From: Nitrospira sp.
GTDB lineage: Bacteria; Nitrospirota; Nitrospiria; Nitrospirales; Nitrospiraceae
DNA: 64,000 nt
NCBI GenBank assembly: GCA_030123625.1
Contig: CP126121.1
Coordinates: forward strand, 3,078,179-3,142,178
Direction of reading: 5' to 3'
The position numbers and the translations under genes are program-made. Position 1 is the stretch's first letter. Every line of letters begins with the position of its first letter. Of the stretch, positions 42,471 through 49,201 are shown one piece after another. The notes beneath the pieces were generated by a model that saw nothing but the letters and a program-made list of their open reading frames with translations, did not search any database and was not told the origin of the DNA.

Positions 42471-43352
42471 AAACATCCGTTATTGATCGATACCGAAACG
42501 CTTCAGCAGCACTTAGGCCGTCCTGATCTTGTCATTATCGATGTTCGCGGCAAGGCGGCATACGAATTCGGCGGACATATCCCCGGGGCCGTGCATTCGA
42601 CATGGCATGAGTACAGTGATCCCAATGCCGTGCCGAAGGGATTGCTCAATCCCGATCTCAGCCAGATTGAACGGATCCTGAGTCGGCTCGGGATGAACCA
42701 AGACAGCGACGTCGTGATCTACTCCAATCCATTCGACAATTGGGGTGATGAAGGGCGGATGTTTTGGATGCTGGAATATCTGGGTCACAAGCGTCTGCGT
42801 ATCTTGGACGGCGGGTGGGTGAAATGGACAGCCGAGAAGCGACCGTTTGAGCATGGGCCGGTCTCTCCAACATTGGGACATTACAAGGCTCAACCGGTGC
42901 GGGCTTTGATCGCGTTGAAGGAAGACCTAAAAGCTCTTGTCAGGGAGCCGCATCCCCAGACGGCTATTTTGGATGCGCGCAGCGTTGAAGAATATCTTGG
43001 GAAAGAAGTGTCCGGTCTCCCGCGATCCGGTCACATCCCCTCAGCCATACACGTGGCATGGAATGGCTTCTTAAACAAGGACGCAACCGTCAAGGATCTC
43101 TCCGTGATGAAGGAGATATTGGAGGCAAAGGGGGTACGGAGCGGGCAGGACGTCATCTGCTACTGTACCGGTGGTGTTCGATCGGGTTGGCTTTATTTCA
43201 TCCTTAAGCTTGTCGGGTATCCGAAGGTCAGCAACTATCCGGGATCGTGGTGGGAATGGAGCCGGGACTTCGCGTGCCCTGCCGAGAAAGATCTTCATGC
43301 GCTTCAGAAAATCCTTGGGTTCGATGCTGCTGCCGCCCCCAAACATTCTTGA
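42471..43352 (+). CDS. Two-domain rhodanese-family sulfurtransferase
   Basis: From the ATG at 42471 the protein has 293 residues. The first rhodanese domain (LVIIDVRGKAAYEFGGHIPG) lacks the catalytic Cys at its usual loop (DVVIYSNPFDNWG). The second has the active loop VICYCTGGVRSGW with the persulfide Cys. This active/inactive pairing is normal for thiosulfate or 3-mercaptopyruvate sulfurtransferases. There is no signal peptide. The nearest upstream gene ends 38 bases before it. Confidence 0.9.
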   Translation, partial: KHPLLIDTETLQQHLGRPDLVIIDVRGKAAYEFGGHIPGAVHSTWHEYSDPNAVPKGLLNPDLSQIERILSRLGMNQDSDVVIYSNPFDNWGDEGRMFWMLEYLGHKRLRILDGGWVKWTAEKRPFEHGPVSPTLGHYKAQPVRALIALKEDLKALVREPHPQTAILDARSVEEYLGKEVSGLPRSGHIPSAIHVAWNGFLNKDATVKDLSVMKEILEAKGVRSGQDVICYCTGGVRSGWLYFILKLVGYPKVSNYPGSWWEWSRDFACPAEKDLHALQKILGFDAAAAPKHS

Positions 43353-43434
43353 CAGCCCGAGAGGCACTATGTAAAGGTGAATTCACGATGGATTTTCTCG
43401 TGGAGAGCCAACATTAACCCTGGAGGAGGCAACG

Positions 43435-43779
43435 ATGGCGACCATGATGCGTCGAAGTGCGCTGGTAATGGCTGCGATAGGAGCGCTTGTCGGCATGCCG
43501 ATGCTGACTGAGGTGGCGCTTGCTGGCGATAAACATGCGGCTGAGGCCCTCGAACACGCAAAGGGCGCCGCGTCGCATGGGAAAGAAGGCCATGCCGATG
43601 CATGTGTTGAGCATGCGAATGAAGCGCTCAAACATGCGCAAGCGGCAGGGAAAAACCCGCATGTGGCTGAAGGTATAAAACACCTCACGGAAGCCGTGAA
43701 ACACGGTAAAGCCGGACACGCCGATGCGTGCACGGAACACGCTGAGGGTGCGGCGACGCATCTGGCAGAAGCGAAGTAG
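43435..43779 (+). CDS. Small His-rich metal-binding protein (SmbP-like)
   Basis: In this 114-residue protein a signal peptide (LVMAAIGALVGMPML...ALAG) is followed by two imperfect His-rich repeats, HGKEGHADACVEHANEALKH and HGKAGHADACTEHAEGAATH. This is the pattern of SmbP, a periplasmic Cu/Ni/Zn-binding protein first described in Nitrosomonas europaea. Each repeat here also holds one Cys. The ATG follows ggaggaggcaacg. It probably buffers metals in the periplasm. Confidence 0.88.
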   Translation: MATMMRRSALVMAAIGALVGMPMLTEVALAGDKHAAEALEHAKGAASHGKEGHADACVEHANEALKHAQAAGKNPHVAEGIKHLTEAVKHGKAGHADACTEHAEGAATHLAEAK

Positions 43780-43819
43780 TCGATGAGAAGCAGCTATGGC
43801 TGCTGCAAGGTGCCTTGTG

Positions 43820-43855
43820 GAACGGGCAGGGATTCAATCCCTGCCCGTTCTTGTA
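43820..43855 (+). terminator. Strong hairpin terminator after smbP
   Basis: A perfect 13-bp stem, gaacgggcaggga (43820-43832) with tccctgcccgttc (43838-43850), has a 5-base loop and a short ttgt tail. It separates smbP from the nitrilase gene starting at 43871. Confidence 0.8.
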
Positions 43856-43870
43856 TGAAGGGAATGTGCG

Positions 43871-44662
43871 GTGCGAGTCGGGTTTTATCAATTCGATCCG
43901 CAGTTCGGCGAAGTGGCGAAGAATCTGGATGTCGTCACGGCCAAACTGGAACAGGTGGAAGCGGATCTCATCGTGTTGCCGGAGTTGTTCGCGTCCGGCT
44001 ATCAGTTTCTTTCGCAAGAGGAAGCGCAACAGCTCGCTGAGCCGGTTCCTGACGGTCCGACAGTCCGTCGTCTGATCGACATCGCGAAACGTCGCACGAT
44101 GCATCTTGTGGCGGGACTTCCTGAACGATCCGGTTCCCGCTGTTACAACTCCGCCGTCCTCGTGGGACCATCCGGGCTTGTGGGGCGCTATCGGAAGACC
44201 CATTTGTTTTCCGAAGAGACGCAGTGCTTCACTCCGGGCGATTCAGGATTTCATGTGTGGGATATCGGGCCGGCGAAGATCGGTATCATGATTTGTTTCG
44301 ATTGGTACTATCCAGAGGCTGCGCGGACCTTGGCGGTACAAGGGGCCGACATCATTTGTCATCCGTCCAACCTCGTCTTGCCGAACTGCCCGGATTCCAT
44401 GCCGGTCCGGTGCCTCGAAAACCGCGTATTCGCCGTGACGTGCAATCGCGTCGGCAGCGAAGCACGGGGCGGCAAAGAGCGGCTGATCTATATCGGCCAG
44501 AGCGAAGTGGTCACACCCAAGGGGGTCATTCAACATCGGGCGTCTCGCGACCACGAAGAGCTGACCATCGTTGAGATTGATCCGGCTCAGGCCCGCGACA
44601 AAAGTTTGAATCGCTACAACGATCTGCTTCGCGACCGCCGCACGGCGCTGTACAAGATGTAA
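43871..44662 (+). CDS. Carbon-nitrogen hydrolase (nitrilase superfamily)
   Basis: The 263-residue protein starts at GTG. The Glu-Lys-Cys triad is visible: LIVLPELFASGY (Glu), GRYRKTHLFSEE (Lys) and IGIMICFDWYYPEAARTLA (Cys). These enzymes hydrolyse amides such as omega-amides, N-carbamoyl compounds or deaminated glutathione; the substrate is not clear. It lies after a terminator and before yqgE. Confidence 0.92.
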   Translation: MRVGFYQFDPQFGEVAKNLDVVTAKLEQVEADLIVLPELFASGYQFLSQEEAQQLAEPVPDGPTVRRLIDIAKRRTMHLVAGLPERSGSRCYNSAVLVGPSGLVGRYRKTHLFSEETQCFTPGDSGFHVWDIGPAKIGIMICFDWYYPEAARTLAVQGADIICHPSNLVLPNCPDSMPVRCLENRVFAVTCNRVGSEARGGKERLIYIGQSEVVTPKGVIQHRASRDHEELTIVEIDPAQARDKSLNRYNDLLRDRRTALYKM

Positions 44663-44735
44663 CCCCGAGCGTCACATCCTGTTGAGAGAAACCAGGTGCT
44701 TGCGCAAGTTGCGTGTGCAGAGTAGGATTTCGTTC

Positions 44736-45296
44736 ATGAACACCGAACTCCGCAAAGGCATCTTTCTGATCGCTGCGCCGAGCCTGCGTGACCCGAACTT
44801 TCGCCAGACCGTCGTGTTGTTGTGCGAACATGGATCGGAAGGAGCGCTCGGCGTCATCGTGAATCGTCCGACGGCCATGTCCATTTCTGAAGCCCTGCCC
44901 CAAGTTCCGGTGATCGAAGGGGCAGGTCATGTGCTCTATGCCGGTGGTCCTGTGCAGACAAATCAGGTCATGCTGCTCTATCGGGGCGATCAGTTTCCCG
45001 ACAATGCCCACCACGTGTTCGACGGCGTCTGCCTTGGCGGGGACGTCGGCATGGTCGAACGCATTCTCACCGGTGTCGGGACAACAGAATCGTTCCGCGC
45101 CTATCTTGGATATTCGGGATGGGGTCCGGGACAGCTGGAAAATGAGATGAAGGCCGGTTCATGGATCACGCTGCCTGCAGACCCGCAGGCGGTGTTTGAA
45201 AAAGATCCGACCCATGTCTGGGGGGATATTCTTCTCACGCTGGGTGAAGCCTATCAACCGTACGCTGAAATGCCCTTCGATCCATCCTGCAACTGA
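44736..45296 (+). CDS. YqgE/AlgH (UPF0301) family protein
   Basis: The 186-residue protein starts at the ATG at 44736 after agtagga. It has the family pattern GIFLIAAPSLRDPNFRQTVV, GALGVIVNRPTAM, YAGGPVQTNQVMLLYRG and CLGGDVGMVERIL. The fold is known from structures, but a biochemical function is not established; it has been linked to alginate regulation in Pseudomonas. It is probably cytoplasmic. Confidence 0.92.
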   Translation: MNTELRKGIFLIAAPSLRDPNFRQTVVLLCEHGSEGALGVIVNRPTAMSISEALPQVPVIEGAGHVLYAGGPVQTNQVMLLYRGDQFPDNAHHVFDGVCLGGDVGMVERILTGVGTTESFRAYLGYSGWGPGQLENEMKAGSWITLPADPQAVFEKDPTHVWGDILLTLGEAYQPYAEMPFDPSCN

Positions 45297-45418
45297 ATAT
45301 TCCGAGCCGCTCCTGCCGCAAGGTCCGCTACATCGTCGTTGAAGCGTGCCGCGACGAATGGTAGGGTTCATGCCTGATGCAATCCTGCCCACTCCACGGC
45401 TCTTTCCGTTTCCGTCAA

Positions 45419-46624
45419 ATGACATGGGGCATCGCCGCCATGGTGTCGATACTATTACCCGGCTGTGGCGTGGGTTACACGATCGTCAAATCCGAGGCGA
45501 AACTGGACCGATTATCGGTTCCCATGACCAAAGCGCAGGTCCTACAGGAAATTGGGAGACCGGACCGACTCATTCGTGACGATGGACGGATGCTGGTCTG
45601 GGAATATTCGTTGACGACAAGAAAGCAATGGCTGTACGAGATGGCCTATTGCCCGATTTCGGTATGGTTCGGCGGATGCATTCTTTATCCCATGACGAAT
45701 TTCGCATCTGATCAGCGTGAGCATCCGCAACATGTCGTCTTTGTGGATGATGAACTCTGTGCCTGGGGCCCACCGGCGGCCATTCTTCAGCGGCGGCGCG
45801 TATGTGTCACTGCTGGAATGACATCGACACGATATGGAGGAAGGATTCGTCCGGAGCCGGTGGTGACAGGCAACGGCCCGATCAATCGCGACACGATCGA
45901 CCAGTATCGTACGATGGCCGTCATGCTGTTCAAGGATGCCGATGGCATTCCCGGAACCGGCTCACGTGTAGCCGGTATCGTGACGAATCTCATGCTGGAT
46001 CTGGATGTGCATATGGTTGAACGGTCCAAACTGGATGACGTGTTGAAGGAACAAGTCATCCGATTGACCCATACCGACGATGCGGATGCCCTTGAGGTGG
46101 GTAAGTTGATCGGCGCGCAAGCCATTATTGTGGGAGAAGTGCAGCAGTGGGAGCGGCGTGAGCAAGAACGAACCCATAGTGTCTCGCTGGCCTTGCGGAT
46201 GATCGATGTCGAGACGGGCTTGCTGTTGTTCAGCGGACAAGGACATCTCACCGATCCGACGACCGACGATCCTGAAAGTTCGGCTCGGCTGATTGTCCAT
46301 AGGATGCTTGCCAGGTTTGGCGCGCAGACCGGTCTGTTGGGATCCGGCCACATCGGCGTGAGTTGGGAGCTGCAGGGAGACGATTTGAACCGGTTCTATG
46401 TCGTCAAAGAATTACGGAGCGGGATGCCTGCGGAAAAGGCCGGCCTCAAGGTCGGTGATCGGGTCATTGCCTGCAATGGGGCGCCGCTGTTCGACGCCGC
46501 GACTGAGCGGGAAGCCAAACGATTCTGCCAGGTTGAGGCCGGACAGGTCTTGCAACTCAATGTGCGCCGGGCCGATCAGGTGCTCCTGATCCCGGTCACG
46601 GCTGAGAAGCGGCCCGGCTTATAA
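45419..46624 (+). CDS. Lipoprotein with BamE-like, CsgG-like and PDZ parts
   Basis: From the ATG at 45419 the protein has about 401 residues. SILLPGCGVG is a lipobox. Residues up to about 130 resemble BamE/SmpA (VPMTKAQVLQEIGRPDRLIR). The middle matches CsgG-type proteins (VERSKLDDVLKEQV, IGAQAIIVGEVQQWE, SLALRMIDVETGLLLFSGQG). The last 90 residues are a PDZ-like domain (LRSGMPAEKAGLKVGDRVIA). This combination suggests an envelope assembly or secretion factor. The fusion is unusual and its partner is unknown. An earlier start at 45377 is possible. Confidence 0.8.
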   Translation: MTWGIAAMVSILLPGCGVGYTIVKSEAKLDRLSVPMTKAQVLQEIGRPDRLIRDDGRMLVWEYSLTTRKQWLYEMAYCPISVWFGGCILYPMTNFASDQREHPQHVVFVDDELCAWGPPAAILQRRRVCVTAGMTSTRYGGRIRPEPVVTGNGPINRDTIDQYRTMAVMLFKDADGIPGTGSRVAGIVTNLMLDLDVHMVERSKLDDVLKEQVIRLTHTDDADALEVGKLIGAQAIIVGEVQQWERREQERTHSVSLALRMIDVETGLLLFSGQGHLTDPTTDDPESSARLIVHRMLARFGAQTGLLGSGHIGVSWELQGDDLNRFYVVKELRSGMPAEKAGLKVGDRVIACNGAPLFDAATEREAKRFCQVEAGQVLQLNVRRADQVLLIPVTAEKRPGL

Positions 46625-46658
46625 CACGCATCCACACAACATGTCATGGAGGAGGAAC

Positions 46659-48035
46659 GTGCATCAGTCGGATATGTCGGGATTGGAGACTGAGAGCTTC
46701 TTGAGAAGGTTGCACGAACGGCCGCACCAGCCGATAGGGAAATGGTTGCGCGCACCGGCCCATGTGCACTACGAAGCGTTTCGCATGTCCGACCCGCCGA
46801 CGCAGCGTCCGGCCAGTCGGTCGGAATTCCAGTCGCTGTTGGGACAACTTAAAATTCCAGCCGAGACGGCAGATCTCCGGGAAAATTTCGGCTACGGTGT
46901 GAAGGAGTCCACAAACGGCGATCGGCTCATCCTCATTTGGCAGGCGCATACGGAATACTATAACTACCAACTCTGGCATGTGCCGTCGCAAGGGAACGGC
47001 GCAGTGTCCTTCGGACCATTGGGGTTTCCGGATTACGCGTTTCTCGTGGAGCCGCTTGGGACGATGGTCTGCCGCTTGGACATTCTGTTGACGTCGGGCA
47101 TGCTGCCCGCGCGGAGCGAACTGCGTGGGCTGATGCCCGGCCACGTCTTGTACGGAAGTCGAATCTTCAATGAACAGACCTGCGTCGCGACGAGCTTTAC
47201 GCCGGACGACCAAGGGCGAGAGCGGTACTGGGTCAGCGTCGGACCGCAAGGCGATCCGTCACGTCTGAAAGACATCGTCGATGCCATTGTGCGGATCGAG
47301 ACCTACTATCACTTATTATTGATGCAAAAGCCGCTGTTCTCCGCCGCCATCGATCAGGTGCATAAATTTGAGCTGGTTCACTTGAAGCAGCGAGAAATCA
47401 TTACGTCTCATATCAGCCACGCCAATTCGGAAACCTTGCAGCGATGGCTGAACAGTCTCACGCGGGACTTATTAAAAACGAATCGGATGGCGGGGACATT
47501 ACATTTTGAACTGTCTGCGTCGATTCCGTACGACAAGATCGTGCACACGACGTTGACGTCCATCGCCGAGCATCCGATGGACTCCTACCGTCCGATTTCC
47601 GATTATGTGTTGGGAGGCATTACGGGAGTGGCGGAAGGTTATCAGCAGCTCTTGCGCCGCATCGACACGCTCCGTGGCGGATTCGAGGGCATCATCGCGA
47701 TCATTCGGACCCGCATCGATTTGATTCTGGAATCGCAAAACCTCGCACTGCTCCAAAGTGTCGACAAAACAACCAAGAGTCAAGTGATCCTGCAACATAC
47801 GGTCGAAGGACTGTCGGTGATCGTGATCGCTTACTATCTGGCGGGGCTGGCCGGATATGTCTTCAAAGGATTGGCCGAACTCGGTTGGCTCAAGAACGTG
47901 AATCTCGCCTCGGCCATCTTTGTCCCCGTCGCGATCGGGCTTGCCTTTTCCATCACGACGTTCAGCAAAAAGTATCTGCACAAGAAGCTAGTGGGCGAAC
48001 AACCGGCGGCGAAAGGCGATAAACAGGAAGAGTGA
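46659..48035 (+). CDS. DUF3422 family membrane protein
   Basis: The protein has about 458 residues. The GTG at 46659 follows a near-perfect ribosome-binding site (ggaggaggaac). Typical family parts are LRRLHERPHQPIGKWLRAPA at the N-terminus and LRGGFEGIIAIIRTRIDLIL before two C-terminal transmembrane segments (VIVIAYYLAGLAGYVF, IFVPVAIGLAFSITTF). The structure recalls CorA-like membrane proteins, but the function is not known. Confidence 0.85.
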   Translation: MHQSDMSGLETESFLRRLHERPHQPIGKWLRAPAHVHYEAFRMSDPPTQRPASRSEFQSLLGQLKIPAETADLRENFGYGVKESTNGDRLILIWQAHTEYYNYQLWHVPSQGNGAVSFGPLGFPDYAFLVEPLGTMVCRLDILLTSGMLPARSELRGLMPGHVLYGSRIFNEQTCVATSFTPDDQGRERYWVSVGPQGDPSRLKDIVDAIVRIETYYHLLLMQKPLFSAAIDQVHKFELVHLKQREIITSHISHANSETLQRWLNSLTRDLLKTNRMAGTLHFELSASIPYDKIVHTTLTSIAEHPMDSYRPISDYVLGGITGVAEGYQQLLRRIDTLRGGFEGIIAIIRTRIDLILESQNLALLQSVDKTTKSQVILQHTVEGLSVIVIAYYLAGLAGYVFKGLAELGWLKNVNLASAIFVPVAIGLAFSITTFSKKYLHKKLVGEQPAAKGDKQEE

Positions 48036-48049
48036 CCGAGAGGCACGTT

Positions 48050-48368
48050 TTGATCGTCGAAGCCTGGTCTGTGGCCGCTAATTTTCTACGAGGCATCGAA
48101 CTTACCGAATTGGCACTAGCCGCACGCCTTGCCACGCTGCGGTAGCAGAATCCCGCTCCTCTCCGAATATTCTTGGCCAATCGGTCGCCCCACGACAATG
48201 CCTCTTCTGAGCTAGCCGCTTCGATAAGAAAACAGGCTGGCAACTCATAGTTCTGTTCATCGGGCGATAATTGACTCTCAGCTGTGTGAGGGCAGCTCCA
48301 GGAATCTCAGTTTTGAGTTGTTCAATTATAAGATCAATGTCACGCGCGGCATGTATGGACCTCGCCAT
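48050..48368 (-). pseudogene. Frameshifted hypothetical gene
   Basis: One minus-strand frame gives IIEQLKTEIPGAALTQLRVN YR, then the next frame gives PDEQNYELPACFLIEAASSE and EALSWGDRLAKNIRRG. Joined near 48264 they make one continuous protein, so a single base has been gained or lost. The 3' limit is unsure because the second frame runs on into the convergent DUF3422 gene. The family is not recognised. Bases 48369-48490 show no gene. Confidence 0.5.
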
Positions 48369-48490
48369 GAATCCGGTACACATTTTTTAGGATTAGGATG
48401 GCACAATGGTTTGCGATTTCAACGGCACGGCAGGTTGTTTTGCAGCGTAGATCGTGACACCACGTTCACGTGCTTGTGGGGAATGGTAAG

Positions 48491-48925
48491 CTAAGGTTCA
48501 ATAACCTTGAGGCCGGAGACTTTCGCTCCAATGCGCCGAAATTCCAGTATGTTGCTGGTCACGATGGTTGCGCCGATTTCTCGCGCTGTGAGAGCGATGA
48601 GCACGTCATTCATGGGCCCGAGGCGGTCGATCAATCCAGAAGCGTTTCCATACATGATTCGAAACAGCTTCCCGGCTCGATCAAGAACGGCAGGTGTCAG
48701 GCCGAGTGTGCGTTCAGCTGGAAATGCTTGTTGAAGACGGTCTACGGCTCTCTTGCGTTTGGGCGTGTCTGCACCGAGCCGAAGTTCAAGCAGAACGATG
48801 GCCGAGATGAACCGCACGACGGTTCCATGACCACCCAAGACCCATTCTACGTGTTTATCGGCGCGTAAAAAGTCGATGAGGACATTGGTGTCAAGCAGGA
48901 CCTTCCCGTCTACCGGTAAGGCCAT
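48491..48925 (-). CDS. vapC: VapC-family PIN-domain toxin
   Basis: The 144-residue protein has the PIN-domain acidic residues: KVLLDTNVLIDFLRADK (first Asp), SAIVLLELRLG (Glu), DVLIALTAREIGATIVTSNI (later Asp) and a final acidic site near ILEFRRIG. VapC toxins are Mg-dependent RNases. The ATG overlaps the antitoxin gene by 16 bases. The family fit is good and the pair is in the usual antitoxin-first order. Confidence 0.88.
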   Translation of the reverse strand: MALPVDGKVLLDTNVLIDFLRADKHVEWVLGGHGTVVRFISAIVLLELRLGADTPKRKRAVDRLQQAFPAERTLGLTPAVLDRAGKLFRIMYGNASGLIDRLGPMNDVLIALTAREIGATIVTSNILEFRRIGAKVSGLKVIEP

Positions 48926-49113
48926 GGTCGGTCGTCGCCTTTCAATATTCCTTTCAGCGGTCGCAACGCCTTACTAAGTCGTTGTTCCTCAATCAAAAGG
49001 GACAGTGCCTTATCGATTGCTTCCTGCTCCGACGCGACTCCGAAATACCGCTTCGCCGCATCGATCTTGCGCTGATCCAGCACAAGATGTTTGTGTTTCA
49101 GTACAGCGGCCAT
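48910..49113 (-). CDS. vapB: VapB-type antitoxin
   Basis: The 67-residue protein has an N-terminal part MAAVLKHKHLVLDQRKIDAA and RYFGVASEQEAIDKALSLLI, which fits a ribbon-helix-helix DNA-binding fold. The C-terminus (GDDRPWPYR) should bind the toxin. The ATG follows aaggaggtactc. An operator palindrome overlaps the ribosome-binding site region, so autoregulation is likely. Confidence 0.85.
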   Translation of the reverse strand: MAAVLKHKHLVLDQRKIDAAKRYFGVASEQEAIDKALSLLIEEQRLSKALRPLKGILKGDDRPWPYR

Positions 49114-49123
49114 GAGTACCTCC

Positions 49124-49146
49124 TTATGTACATGCTATGTACATAA
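49124..49146 (-). promoter_or_regulatory. Palindromic operator of vapBC
   Basis: ttatgtacat (49124-49133) and atgtacataa (49137-49146) form a perfect 10-bp inverted repeat with a 3-base spacer. It lies between the -10 box and the vapB start, the place expected for VapBC autorepression. Confidence 0.8.
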
Positions 49147-49176
49147 AGTATAAACCGCCTCTGCGTGGAATGGCAA
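49147..49176 (-). promoter_or_regulatory. Putative sigma-70 promoter of vapBC
   Basis: On the minus strand TTGCCA (49171-49176) and TATACT (49147-49152) are 18 bases apart, immediately upstream of the operator palindrome. Confidence 0.65.
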
Positions 49177-49201
49177 GGTTGCACAGGTATTCGGCGTGTT
49201 G

